Source: PNOJ01 sp016706845 (GTDB taxonomy: Bacteria > Krumholzibacteriota > Krumholzibacteriia > LZORAL124-64-63). From it: DNA of 64,000 bases. This document shows positions 29,741 to 40,616 of this stretch, piece by piece (position 1 is the stretch's first letter; every line of letters begins with the position of its first letter). The notes beneath the pieces were generated by a model, which did no database searches, had not been told where the DNA came from, and saw only the letters and a list, made by a program, of their open reading frames with translations. The DNA is taken from positions 47,891 to 111,890 of the forward strand of contig JADJIV010000015.1 in the NCBI GenBank assembly GCA_016706845.1, read 5' to 3'. The position numbers were made by a program, and so were the translations under genes.

Positions 29741-30181
29741 CTACTTCCAGTTGCAGACGGCGCCGGTGGCGGCCAGCTCATAGACGGTCTTGCACTGGAC
29801 TTCGGGCTCGCCCGCGCGGGTCGCGTCGCACTTCTTGGCGGTGTCCTCGACGCGGTTGGCCTTGAACACGCCCGTGGCGCGGACCTTCTCGCCCACGATC
29901 TCCTTCGGGAAGACGATGACCCCGTCCTCCACCTTCACGCGCAGGGTCTGACCCTCGACGTCCGAGGCCAGGGACAGCCAGCAGCCGCGGTGGGCGCAGA
30001 CGCCGACGACGGTGCCTTCGATGACCAGGGTCTTGCCGACGTACTGGTCGGGGTGGGCCAGAACGGCGCTGATGGAGGTGACGTCGCCCTCGGCGACCCC
30101 CTTGCCGTAGACCTTCTCCTTGGCGACGGCGGGTGCGGCGACGACGGCCAGCAGCAACAAAGCGGTGACGAAGCGGCGCAT
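29741..30181 (-). CDS. Periplasmic DUF4920-like protein
   Basis: 146 aa with a clean signal peptide (MRRFVTALLLLAVVAAPAVA) and the conserved V-C-A-H-R-G-C-W-L block that marks the DUF4920 family, followed by an OB-like beta pattern (LRVKVEDGVIVFP). Two cysteines near the end (KKCD, VQCK) could form a disulfide. Function not known. ATG at 30181 behind GGGAG; co-transcribed with the PepSY gene, whose start is five bases past this stop. Confidence 0.75.
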   Translation of the reverse strand: MRRFVTALLLLAVVAAPAVAKEKVYGKGVAEGDVTSISAVLAHPDQYVGKTLVIEGTVVGVCAHRGCWLSLASDVEGQTLRVKVEDGVIVFPKEIVGEKVRATGVFKANRVEDTAKKCDATRAGEPEVQCKTVYELAATGAVCNWK

Positions 30182-30282
30182 GTAGGTTCTCCCTCGGCTC
30201 GTGATGACGGGTCTTCCCGGAGCGGGAAAGATGCGCACCCCTCAACGCCCGGGCAAGCCAAACCCTGCGATCCGTCCGCAGG

Positions 30283-31242
30283 TCAGCGGCGCAGGACCGA
30301 ACGCAGCGTCCCGGGCAGTCCCTGCCGCCAGTTGACCCAGTTGTGGCCGACGTTGCGCTCGACGGTGCGGTGCTCGCAGCCGCAGGCCAGCAGCGCGGCC
30401 TCGAGGCGGCGGTGGCAGGGCAGCAGCCATTCGAGGGTCCCGCACTCCAGGTGCCAGCGCAGGTCGCGGCCCCGCCCGGCGCGCAGGCGGCCGAGCAGCC
30501 ACTCCCCGCCGGCGAAGGGGTCGGGGGGATCGTCGCCGGGGGCGATCAGGAAGGCGCCGCTGTGCGCGGCGACCGCCGTGAAGAGGTCCGGCCGCGCCAG
30601 GGCCAGATCGGCGCCGGCCAGCGCGCCGAGGCTGGCCCCCAGCAGGATCCGCGTCCCGTCGCAGCGCACGCGCGCCTCGGCCGCCGGCAGCAGTTCGTCC
30701 AGGACGTAGGCGCGGAACCGCGCGTCGAAGACGTAGTCGCGGCCGCGCCGCTCGGGGTGCACCAGCAGGAAATGCGCGGCCGGCGTCTCGCCCCGCGCGA
30801 ACAGCAGGTCGGCCACCGGCCCGAGGCGGCCGTGCTGCCAGTAGGACTTGCCGTCCTGCACGACGACCAGGGGCCCGGGTTCGGCGGGCCCGGCGGTGGA
30901 GTAGAGAAAGGCGCGGCGCTCCTGCCCCATGGCCGACGAGTGCAGCCGCAGGCCCTGCAGGCGCCGCGACGCGCGCGCCGGCGCCGCCGCGACGACGGGG
31001 TCGACGGCCCACAGCGGGCCGGCCAGGCGGCAGGCGTGGCTCCACCAGGGATTGCCGGCCGGCACGCCGTCGGGATCGGCGCGGGGCTTGCCGTCGGCGT
31101 CCAGCCAGGCGTACTCGAACCAGGCGTCGTCGGGCAGCGCGAAGGGGGCGAGTTCGGCGACCGGCAGGGGCCGCCGGGCCCAGTCGTGCAGGTCGCTGAT
31201 CAGGTGGGTGGCCCCGTCCGGCGGGCGCAACGCCGCTTCCAA
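30283..31242 (-). CDS. Alpha/beta-hydrolase esterase (enterochelin esterase-like)
   Basis: 319 aa, no signal peptide. The N-terminal 90 residues resemble the carbohydrate-binding-like domain seen before Fes/IroE esterases (W-F-E-Y-A-W-L-D-A-D-G-K-P-R-A-D-P). The catalytic part has V-V-Q-D-G-K-S-Y-W, the nucleophile elbow G-A-S-L-G-A and a C-terminal histidine in R-N-V-G-H-N-W. Substrate unknown. Divergent from the uracil-DNA glycosylase gene with only about 30 bases between. Confidence 0.8.
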   Translation of the reverse strand: MEAALRPPDGATHLISDLHDWARRPLPVAELAPFALPDDAWFEYAWLDADGKPRADPDGVPAGNPWWSHACRLAGPLWAVDPVVAAAPARASRRLQGLRLHSSAMGQERRAFLYSTAGPAEPGPLVVVQDGKSYWQHGRLGPVADLLFARGETPAAHFLLVHPERRGRDYVFDARFRAYVLDELLPAAEARVRCDGTRILLGASLGALAGADLALARPDLFTAVAAHSGAFLIAPGDDPPDPFAGGEWLLGRLRAGRGRDLRWHLECGTLEWLLPCHRRLEAALLACGCEHRTVERNVGHNWVNWRQGLPGTLRSVLRR

Positions 31243-31271
31243 CCTCTCCCCCGTTCGGCTAGGATGCCGCC

Positions 31272-31970
31272 ATGGCGACTTCGCGTTTCGACCCGGCCCC
31301 GGCGGAGCTGCTGGGCTGCCGTCGCTGCCCGCGCCTGGTCCACTGGCGCGAGCAGGTGGCGCGCGTCAAACGGCGCGCCTACCTGGAGTGCGAGTACTGG
31401 GGCCGGCCGCTGCCCGGCTTCGGCGACCCCGGAGCGCCGGTCTGCCTGGTCGGCCTGGCTCCCGGCGCCCACGGCGCCAACCGCACCGGCCGGATGTTCA
31501 CCGGCGACGCCAGCGGCGCCTTCCTCTTCCCGGCCCTGCACCGCTGCGGCTTCGCCGACCGTCCCGCGAGCGAAGGGCCGCGGACGGCCTGCGCCTCGAC
31601 GGGCTCTGGATCACCAGCGCGCTGCGCTGCGTGCCGCCGGACAACGTGCCGACCCGCGACGAGATCCGCCACTGCCGCGACTGGCTGGCCCGCGACCTCG
31701 ACGGCCTGCGCGGCCTGCGCGTGATCATCGGCATGGGCCAGATCGGCCACGACGCGGTGCTCGACCTGATGGTGTCGCGCGGCGCCCCGCTGGTCAAGGC
31801 GCGGCACCGCTTCGCCCACGGCGCCGAGTCCGAGCTGCCGGACGGCACCCTGCTGCTGGACACCTACCACGTCAGCTTCCGCAACACCAACGCCGGGCTG
31901 CTGACCCCCGTCGATGCTCGATGCCGTGCTGCTGCGCGCCCGGGCCCTCGCCGGCCTCCCCCCGCCCTGA
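31272..31970 (+). CDS. Uracil-DNA glycosylase family 5 (UdgB-like), two compensating frameshifts
   Basis: Removes uracil and other deaminated bases from DNA. Family-5 motifs: L-E-C-E-Y-W-G-R-P-L-P-G-F-G-D, the motif A block GLAPGAHGANRTGRMFTGD, F-L-F-P-A-L-H-R-C-G-F-A, and the motif B-like YHVSFRNTNAGLLTP; cysteines C-R-R-C-P near residue 16 belong to the Fe-S cluster. The frame shifts at about 31575-31590 (to D-G-L-W-I-T-S-A-L-R-C-V-P-P-D-N) and back at about 31905 (ending M-L-D-A-V-L-L-R-A-R-A-L-A-G). The two errors cancel, leaving 232 codons, the expected length. The ATG at 31272 fits. Confidence 0.88.
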
Positions 31971-32035
31971 CGAAACGCGTTGGTGCGGAATGCGTTTCCG
32001 CACTATGGTTGCCCTGTGCCCCAACGGGAGGTCGG

Positions 32036-32707
32036 ATGCGGACTACCGGGCTGACCACGCGCCTCGCCTCGCCCCTGCTGATCCGGCGCCTGCCGCCGGC
32101 GGCGTCCGACGCGGTGCTGCTGACCTTCGACGACGGACCCGCCCCGGGCGTCACCGACGGGGTGCTTGAGCGACTCGCACGCCACGGGGCGCGGTCGGTG
32201 TTTTGCGTGGTCGGCGAACTCGTCGAGACCGCGCCGGAACTGGTCCGCGCCTGCCGTGCCGCCGGGCACGGGCTGGGCAACCACTCGCACGTCCACGACA
32301 TGTCCCGGTTACCGTCGCCGTCGGCCTACCTGCGGGACCTCGACCGCTGCAGCGCGGCGATCCGCGCCGCGGCCGGCTGCACGCCACGCTGGTTCCGGGC
32401 GCCCGGCGGCCGCCTGCACCCGGCCAGCCTGCTGGGACCGCACCGCCGCGGGATGCGCCACCTGCACTGGTCGGTGGACCCGCTGGACTGGTGCTGCCGC
32501 ACCCCGCAGCAGGCCCGCGCGACCGCGCGGCGGCTGGCCGCGGAGATCCGCGGCCGCGACATCGTGCTGCTGCACGAGTACGACGCGCTGATCCTGGACC
32601 TGCTCGACGAGCTGCTGCCCGCCCTGGTCGCACGCGGCTTCGACCTGGCGGGCGGCCTGGCCGCCCTGGAACGCCGCGATGGCTCCGACGCGGGATGCGC
32701 CGCGTGA
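32036..32707 (+). CDS. Polysaccharide deacetylase (NodB homology)
   Basis: 223 aa with the NodB fold motifs: T-F-D-D-G-P (catalytic base and first metal aspartate), N-H-S-H-V-H-D-M (metal histidines), R-A-P-G-G-R, W-S-V-D-P-L-D-W and a terminal I-V-L-L-H-E-Y. Removes N- or O-acetyl groups from cell-surface or capsular polysaccharide; no signal peptide seen. GGGAGG precedes the ATG. The stop overlaps the next start (TGATG), so it is coupled to the glycosyltransferase. Confidence 0.88.
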   Translation: MRTTGLTTRLASPLLIRRLPPAASDAVLLTFDDGPAPGVTDGVLERLARHGARSVFCVVGELVETAPELVRACRAAGHGLGNHSHVHDMSRLPSPSAYLRDLDRCSAAIRAAAGCTPRWFRAPGGRLHPASLLGPHRRGMRHLHWSVDPLDWCCRTPQQARATARRLAAEIRGRDIVLLHEYDALILDLLDELLPALVARGFDLAGGLAALERRDGSDAGCAA

Positions 32708-33636
32708 TGCGCATCTCGATCGTCGTGCTGACCTACCGACGCCGCGATGCGGTGCTGAACCTGCTGGGCTGCCTGGCTCGGATGCGGGACACCGACCACG
32801 AGATCATCGTGGTCGACAACGGCGGCGGCGATGGCGCCGCCGAGGCGGTGCGGGCGGCCCATCCCGGGGTGCGGCTGCTCGTGCTGCCGCACAACACGGG
32901 CGTCGGCGCACGCAACCGCGGGATCGAGACGGCCACGGGCGAGATCGTGGTCACGCTCGACGACGACATGGTCGACTTCGGCGACGCCGAACTCGCCCAC
33001 CTGCGGGCCGCGTTCGCGGCGCGGCCCCGGCTCGGCGCGCTTTGCTTCAAGGTGACCTGGCCGGGCTCCGACCGCGTGCGCGACTGGGTGCACCGGCGCC
33101 CCGTCGCCGACGCCGACGCGACCTTCCCGACCTACGAGGTCACCGAGGGCGCCGTAGCCTGGCGCCGCGCCGCGTTGCAGCAGGCCGGAGGCTACCGCGA
33201 GGATTTCTTCATCAGCCACGAAGGACTCGATCTCGCCTACCGCCTGCTGGACCGCGGCTGGGAGATCGTCTACGACGGCGGTGTTCACGTGGGCCACGAC
33301 CACCGCGCCGCCGGCCGGCCCGGCTGGCAGCGCTACTACTACGATACGCGCAACCTGATCTGGATCGCCGTCCTGCACCAGCCGGTCCCGTACGCGGCCG
33401 GCTATCTGCTGCGGGGTCTCGGTTCGATGCTGGTGTACAGCCTGCGCGACGGCCATCTTCTGTCCTGGCTGCGGGCGGTCCGGGACGGCCTGCTGCGCGT
33501 ACCCGGACTCGTCCGGGAACGGCGGGTCTGGACGCAGGACACCCGAGCCTACATCGCGGCCGCGGATGCCTACCGGCCGGGCTTCTGGACCGCTGGCGCG
33601 GCGCCGCTGGGGACAAAAGGCTTCAGCCTCGAATGA
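32707..33636 (+). CDS. Glycosyltransferase family 2
   Basis: 309 aa. GT-A fold: S-I-V-V-L-T-Y-R-R-R at the N-terminus, EIIVVDNGGGD, N-T-G-V-G-A-R-N-R-G-I, V-T-L-D-D-D-M (DXD-like metal site near residue 92) and F-F-I-S-H-E-G-L-D-L-A-Y-R-L acceptor motif. It probably adds a sugar to a surface glycan. Start ATG overlaps the deacetylase stop; the stop overlaps the next glycosyltransferase (ATGA). Confidence 0.87.
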   Translation: MRISIVVLTYRRRDAVLNLLGCLARMRDTDHEIIVVDNGGGDGAAEAVRAAHPGVRLLVLPHNTGVGARNRGIETATGEIVVTLDDDMVDFGDAELAHLRAAFAARPRLGALCFKVTWPGSDRVRDWVHRRPVADADATFPTYEVTEGAVAWRRAALQQAGGYREDFFISHEGLDLAYRLLDRGWEIVYDGGVHVGHDHRAAGRPGWQRYYYDTRNLIWIAVLHQPVPYAAGYLLRGLGSMLVYSLRDGHLLSWLRAVRDGLLRVPGLVRERRVWTQDTRAYIAAADAYRPGFWTAGAAPLGTKGFSLE

Positions 33637-34788
33637 GGCGACCGATACCAGCGCCGTGGCCGGCCGATACCTCCGCCGGCGCAGCGATTGGCCCGGAAAC
33701 GGACGGGAGACGTGGGACTGTGACTTCTGCGAGCGGACAGGTGCCGGAGCTGACGGTCGTCATGCCGATCCGCAACGAGGCGGACCAGATCGGGTCTGTC
33801 CTGGACCAGCTGCACGAGCAGTCGCTGCCGCCGGAGCGCTTCGAGATCCTGGTCGTCGACGGCATGAGCGAGGACGGCACCCGGGAGATCGTCCAGGCGA
33901 TGATGGGCCGCCGCCCGGGGATCCGCATGTTCGACAACCCGCGGGGCCTGTCGGGCATCGCCCGCAACATCGGCGTCCAGCACGCGACGACGCCCTACAT
34001 CCTGTTCGTGGACGGCCACTGCCGCATCGAGAGCCGCGAGATGCTCGCGACCGCCCTGGTCGCCTTCCGGCGGGGAGAACGCTGCCTCTCCCGCCCCCAG
34101 CCCCTGATCGGCGCCGGCGGCCGGCCCTTCCAGACCGCGGCCTCCCTGGCGCGGGGATCCTTCCTGGGCCACTACGCGGGCTCGAAGATCTACGAGGCCG
34201 CGGACCGCCACTGCAACCCGCTGAGCGCGGGCTGCGGCTACGCCCGCGACCTCTACCTGGAGCTCGGCGGCGTGGACGAGAGCTTCGACGCCGGGGAGGA
34301 CCTCGAGTTCAACCTGCGCGTCCACCAGCGCGGCGTGATGGCCCTGCATTGCCACGACCTGGCCCTCGCCTACCTGGCGCGTCCCACCTGGCGGGACCCT
34401 GTTCCGGCAGCTCTACCGCTACGGCCACGGGCGCGCCCGCATGGCGCGCAAGCACCCCGGCTCCTTCTCGCCGTTGGCCACGACCGTGTCCCTGCTGAGC
34501 CTGTGGCTGATGGTCTTGCCCGTGCTGGGGATCTTCTGGCGCCAGGCGTGGCAGATGTGGCTGGCCACGGCCGCGCCCTACGCCGTCGCGACCCTCGCGA
34601 CGGCGGCCTGGCTGGCCCGCGGCCGGGGCGCGCGTCTCTGGCTCACGACGGCCGCCTGCTTCCCGGCGATCCACTTCGGCGCCGGCGCCGGCTACGTGTC
34701 GGGCCTCATCGGCGGCCCGTCGTGGCGGCACTCCCCGGCCCGAAGGCCGGCCGTCTACGCGGCGCAACCACCCTCGCGGCCTTCCTGA
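33633..34788 (+). CDS. Glycosyltransferase family 2 with C-terminal membrane segments, one frameshift
   Basis: About 385 aa after repair. Motifs: L-T-V-V-M-P-I-R-N-E, EILVVDGMSEDGT, G-L-S-G-I-A-R-N-I-G, I-L-F-V-D-G-H-C, F-D-A-G-E-D-L-E-F-N-L-R. The frame breaks at about 34390-34400 (after L-A-R-P-T-W-R), continuing as LFRQLYRYGHGRARMARKHP and two to three hydrophobic helices; one extra base. The architecture resembles succinoglycan/exopolysaccharide ExoA-like transferases. A GTG at 33719 is a possible shorter start; the ATG at 33633 overlaps the preceding stop. It converges on acs with a seven-base gap. Confidence 0.83.
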
Positions 34789-34795
34789 CGCTCTC

Positions 34796-36757
<1,962 letters not shown>

Positions 36758-36802
36758 GGGTTCCTCCACGTGGTCCGAGGGGGGCGTCCAGAATGAAGGC
36801 GA

Positions 36803-36831
36803 AAGATACTCCGGTTTCCAGAAGCCGTCAT
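36803..36831 (-). promoter_or_regulatory. Possible promoter of acs
   Basis: Minus strand ATGACG, 17-base spacer, TATCTT, about 45-75 bases upstream of the acs start in the 210-base divergent gap. Confidence 0.35.
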
Positions 36832-36967
36832 CCCCCCCTCCTCTACCCACCGGCGTTGGGAGAGTAGCCTTTGTAGACCTTAGGACGAACAAAGTTGATC
36901 CTATATTCAGGATGTGAATTATCTTGTATTAATTGTCCGGCAAGCACTGATCCTGAAAGGACTCGCC

Positions 36968-37787
36968 ATGAATGCCAGATCTTCCCTCACGAGAGCGGCC
37001 GCGCTGGGCGTCGCCGTGCTGGCGTTGACGGCCGGCACTGCGGGTGCGACCGGACAGGTCGGCGACGTCGCCGCCGGATTCACGCTCCAGAGCACGACCG
37101 GCCAGACCCACAGCCTTTCCGACTACGACGGCAAGGTCAAGTTCCTGTTCATGTTCGGCCATTCCTGAAGCAGCTGTCGGGCGGCGGGGCCGTCCACCCA
37201 GACCATGGCAGCCAGCTTCGCCGGTCCTTCGTTCCAGGCCCTGGGGCTGGAGATGTGGAGCGGCACCCTCGCGCAGACGAACGTCTTCCTCTCGGTCACC
37301 GGCATCACCTACCCTGCGCTGCTGGGCGCGGCCGCCGCGGGCATCGGCTCGAGCTACGCCTGCACCTACGACATCTTTTTCGTTGTGGGCGGGGACGGCC
37401 TGATCACCTACCGCCGCAGCGGCTGGAACCTGGCCCCAGACGACCGCGGCGGTCGAGGCGGCCCTGGCGGACCTGACCACGGACGCGGCCGCTGGCGCGC
37501 GACGGGTTTCCGCCTGCAGCCGGGCTACCCGAACCCGTTCAATCCGAGCACCACCCTTGCCTACCGGATCGACGGCAACGGGATCTGCCCGTGCGGCTGC
37601 GGGTCCTGGATCTGCACGGCCGCGTGCTGCGGACGCTCGTCGACGAACGGGCGGCGCGGCCAGACTACAAGATGGTCTGGGACGGCCGCGACGCGGCCGG
37701 CCTGGCCCCCTGGCCAGCGGCAGCTACCTGGTCGAGCTCGCGGTCGACGGGCGGAGCCAGTCCCGTTTCGTCACCCTGTTGAAGTAG
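36968..37787 (+). CDS. Exported redoxin with probable selenocysteine (UxxC) and FlgD-like C-terminus; several frameshifts
   Basis: About 273 codons. Signal peptide at 1-27 (L-G-V-A-V-L-A-L-T-A-G-T-A-G-A), then a thioredoxin/peroxiredoxin-like domain (AAGFTLQSTTGQTHSLSDYDGKV...). An in-frame TGA at 37166-37168 (codon 67) is followed by S-S-C-R-A-A-G-P, so the TGA replaces the first cysteine of C-x-x-C-R-x-x-x-P. Similarity continues in the same frame past the TGA (FAGPSFQALGLEMW...DIFFVVGGDGLITYR). The C-terminus is a FlgD-like/type-A-like sorting domain (R-L-Q-P-G-Y-P-N-P-F-N-P ... V-R-L-R-V-L-D-L-H-G-R-V-L-R-T-L ... F-V-T-L-L-K) broken by at least four single-base shifts (about 37437, 37500, 37585, 37710). 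First of three genes with tlpA-like and an outer-membrane gene. Alternative: a pseudogene or TGC-to-TGA base error. Confidence 0.72.
37179..37195 (+). promoter_or_regulatory. SECIS-like stem-loop after in-frame TGA
   Basis: GGGCGG-CGGGG-CCGTCC: a six-base-pair stem (one G-U) whose G-rich loop lies 17-21 nt after the TGA at 37166. Bacterial SECIS elements have their apical loop at this distance. An outer GCTGTC/GGCAGC pairing is also possible. Confidence 0.5.
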
Positions 37788-37795
37788 GGGGCCGC

Positions 37796-38354
37796 ATGAA
37801 TGCGACCAGATCGGGCGCCGCGCGCGCCGTCGGCGTCCTCGCCGTCCTGATCCTGCTGGCTGCGGCGTCCCGGCCCGCCGGGGCCGCCGCGGCGGCCGAG
37901 CGGGACCTCGGGCCGGCGCCCGCCTTTTCGCTCGAATCCGTGTCCGGCGACCGCACCACCCTGAGCGAGGCCCTGGCACGCGGCCCGGTGATCCTCGATT
38001 TCTGGGCGACCTGGTGCGGTCCCTGCCGCCAGGCGCTGCCCGCGTTGCAAGTCCTGCACGAACGTTACGCCTCCCGCGGCCTCACCGTGCTGGCGGTCAG
38101 CACCGACGAGCCGCGCAACCGCCCCAAGATCGGCGCCACGGCCCGCGCGTTGGGTCTGACCTTTCCGATCCTGATCGACACCGAGAAGCGGGCCCCCCCG
38201 CTCTACCGTGTGGAGCCCATCCCGATGCCCGCCCCCATCCATCGTGCAGGCCGGATCCAGGCTCTGCACCGGGGCTACCGGCAGGGGTGATGCCGAACTG
38301 CTCGAGCGGGAGCTGCTGCCCCTGCTCGACCAGGAAGCCGGGATCGCCGAATGA
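37796..38354 (+). CDS. TlpA-like periplasmic thiol-disulfide oxidoreductase, frameshifted near end
   Basis: About 185 aa. Signal peptide 1-33, then a thioredoxin-like domain with the active site F-W-A-T-W-C-G-P-C-R (C74, C77), P-A-F-S-L-E-S-V-S-G and V-L-A-V-S-T-D-E. Members reduce cytochrome c apoproteins or other exported disulfides. One extra G in the GGGG at about 38284-38287 breaks the frame; the repaired tail is G-D-A-E-L-L-E-R-E-L-L-P-L-L-D-Q-E-A-G-I-A-E and its stop overlaps the next start (ATGA). It follows the selenoprotein candidate by eight bases, suggesting joint redox work. Confidence 0.85.
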
Positions 38355-39957
38355 GGGCGGCACGGCGCGGCGCGCTCGCCATCGCCCTGTTGCTGTCTGC
38401 GGACTGGACCCGCCCGGCCGCGCCTCGCGCCGGGGACGACGGCCCTCCCGGCTCGGTGCAGGCTTCGAATCTGCTGCTCTGGCAGGCCGGCCGGGATCCC
38501 CTGACCGAAGCGTCCGCCTCCACCGGCATCTTCGACCAGTTCGACCTGGTGTACGGCCGCGACGGCCTGCGCGCGGGACTGCGCGCCGCGAGCTACCGGC
38601 CCTCCCGCGACGAGGGCTTCCTGCCCGCCCGCTACGACGAGATCACCATGAAGTACGCCGAGTGGGAGGACGAGGGGCTGCGCCTGCGGCTCGGCGACGG
38701 ATTCGCCACGCTCGGCCGCGGCCTGCTGTTCCGCGCCTTCGAACTGGGGGGCGTCGTGCGCGATGCGGTGTTTCCGCCGGCGCAGTACACCGACTCCCGC
38801 AGCCTCGAGGGCGTGATCCTGGAGGCGGGCCGCGGACCGGTCTCGTTGCTGCTGTTCGGCGGTGAACCGGTGCGCTACCCCGACGTCCCGCCGGGAATCG
38901 TCGAGTTGCCGCGGCGTGAAGGACATGTCGGCGGCGGCCACGCGACCTGCACGCTCCATCCGGCGCTGGATCTGGGAGCCGGTTACCTGCGCAGCGAACG
39001 CCAGGCTCCGGATTCGCCGCCGGAACTCGCCGAGTACGCTTCGGCCGACCTCACGCTGCGCGCCGCACGCCTGGCGCCGTCGCTGGCGGAACGCGGCTTC
39101 GACCTGCAGGCCTACGCCGAATACGCCGGCCAGTCCTGGGATCCCCTGGGCGACGGTCTCGAAACCGGCGGCTCGACTCCGCACGCCTTCTACACGGCGA
39201 CCCAGATCAGCTGCGAACGCTGGGGAGGCAGCTTCGAGACCAAGGACTACGACGGCTTCGCCCTGGGCTGGAACGACCCGCCCAACCTCGTGCCCGAGAT
39301 GAGCCAGCACCTGCTGAACCGCATGTCGCATTTCCTGCTCGCCGGCGGTGAGCACGGCCGCCAACTCTCGGTGATGGGATCGCTGCCCGGAGAACTGTCC
39401 CTCCAGGTCGAATCGGCCCGGGCCACCAACGAGGTCAACGGCCTGAAGCGCTACCGTCTCGATACCGTGGTCCTGCAGGGCGACCCGCTCGCACGCGTGC
39501 ACTGGGAGGTCTTCGCCGCCACGGGCCACGACGAGGTCGAAGGCCTCACCAGGCACCGGACGGCGGGACTCGCTGCGGGCCGGGAGATCGGCAGAGGTTG
39601 AGCCTCCGCGTGAACGCGGAACACCAGCAGGCCGAACGGACGACCTTCGGCGAAGTGTCGGCCTTCGAGAACACCTTCCTGGCCCTCGGCGTGGACGCAG
39701 CGGGGCGCGGCACGCTGGCCCTGCAGGTCGAGTTCTCGAACGATCCGGACGAGAAGGACGATCCTTTGACCTTCGACGTGGTCGAAACCGAACCTCGCCG
39801 CTGGGTCGCTCTGGTGGCGGTCGCGCCGCTGAACCGCCGTCACGAAGCCACGCTGTTCGCCGGCAGCCGGCGCGGCGGCACCGCCTGCACGTCGGGCACC
39901 TGCTACCTGGTGCCGGACTTCACGGGCGCCGAATTACGCCTGGTCAGCCGATTCTGA
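38351..39957 (+). CDS. DUF6029-like outer-membrane beta-barrel protein, frameshifted
   Basis: About 535 aa after repair, with an N-terminal export signal (A-L-A-I-A-L-L-L-S-A) and amphipathic strands throughout. The segment R-L-R-L-G-D-G-F-A-T-L-G-R-G-L-L-F-R-A-F-E and Q-Y-T-D-S-R-S-L-E-G-V-I-L matches the pattern of the DUF6029 family seen in Bacteroidetes-like lineages. The frame shifts between about 39560 and 39600 and continues as L-S-L-R-V-N-A-E-H-Q-Q-A-E to V-S-R-F, ending in phenylalanine as outer-membrane barrels do. Coupled to the tlpA-like gene. Confidence 0.65.
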
Positions 39958-40005
39958 CCACCCGGGCCGCCGGCCCTCCTCCCCCTGTTATTTGATCCCG
40001 GCGAC

Positions 40006-40034
40006 TTGTGGTTTGCCATCCCGTACGATAGATT
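40006..40034 (+). promoter_or_regulatory. Possible promoter of the RRM gene
   Basis: TTGTGG, 17-base spacer, TAGATT, giving a leader of roughly 100 bases before the RNA-binding protein gene. Confidence 0.4.
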
Positions 40035-40141
40035 TCCGGTCGTTCCCGCGGCCCTGCCGCGTTCCCGTTTCCGCCAGTGACTGCGTCCCGGTTCCCGTGA
40101 GTGGTCCCGCCGTCGGTCCCGGCTAGCAAAAGGATGATCCC

Positions 40142-40411
40142 GTGAAGATCTATGTGGGCAACCTCAATTTCCGCTCGACCGAAGAAGAGATCCAGGCCCT
40201 CTTCGCCCCCTACGGCCAGGTCGAGGACGTGACCCTGATCACCGACAAGGAGACCGGCCGCCCCCGCGGCTTCGGCTTCGTGGTCATGGCCGAGGACGAC
40301 GCCGGCCGCCGCGCGATCGACGAACTGAACGGCAAGGACTTCGACGGCCGCGCACTGACCGTCAACGAGGCGCGCCCGCGCGAGCCGCGCCGCGAGCAGT
40401 CGGGCTGGTAG
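40142..40411 (+). CDS. RRM-type RNA-binding protein
   Basis: 89 aa single RNA-recognition motif. RNP2 is I-Y-V-G-N-L-N-F (residues 3-10) and RNP1 is R-G-F-G-F-V-V-M; the tail is basic/proline-rich (E-A-R-P-R-E-P-R-R-E-Q). The family is common in cyanobacteria and many Gram-negatives as small cold- or stress-linked RNA-binding proteins. Monocistronic, with a leader and a hairpin terminator at 40451-40480. Confidence 0.92.
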   Translation: MKIYVGNLNFRSTEEEIQALFAPYGQVEDVTLITDKETGRPRGFGFVVMAEDDAGRRAIDELNGKDFDGRALTVNEARPREPRREQSGW

Positions 40412-40450
40412 GCCGACCACAACCGGCAAGACACGACACGACTCCGAGGC

Positions 40451-40480
40451 ACGGCCCCTGTCCACGCGGACGGGGGCCGT
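40451..40480 (+). terminator. Hairpin terminator after RRM gene
   Basis: Thirteen-base-pair stem (ACGGCCCCTGTCC / GGACGGGGGCCGT, one G-T pair), four-base loop. The T-run is poor, so its efficiency is uncertain. Confidence 0.6.
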
Positions 40481-40616
40481 CCGCTCGTCCGGCGGTGGGA
40501 TTCCTACCGCGAAGCGGCAACCCGGCGCGCCGCGCTGCGTCTGCACTGCGGCCGCCCGACGACGCGAGCGACGCCTGAACATCGCCGTACGTGGTCTGAA
40601 CATCCGGAGGTTTTCC

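Noticed and set aside
37166..37168. Plain nonsense mutation splitting the redoxin gene
   Set aside because: The stop lies exactly at the redox cysteine and a second gene shows the same; a stem-loop follows at the right distance. Kept as an alternative explanation, not the preferred one.
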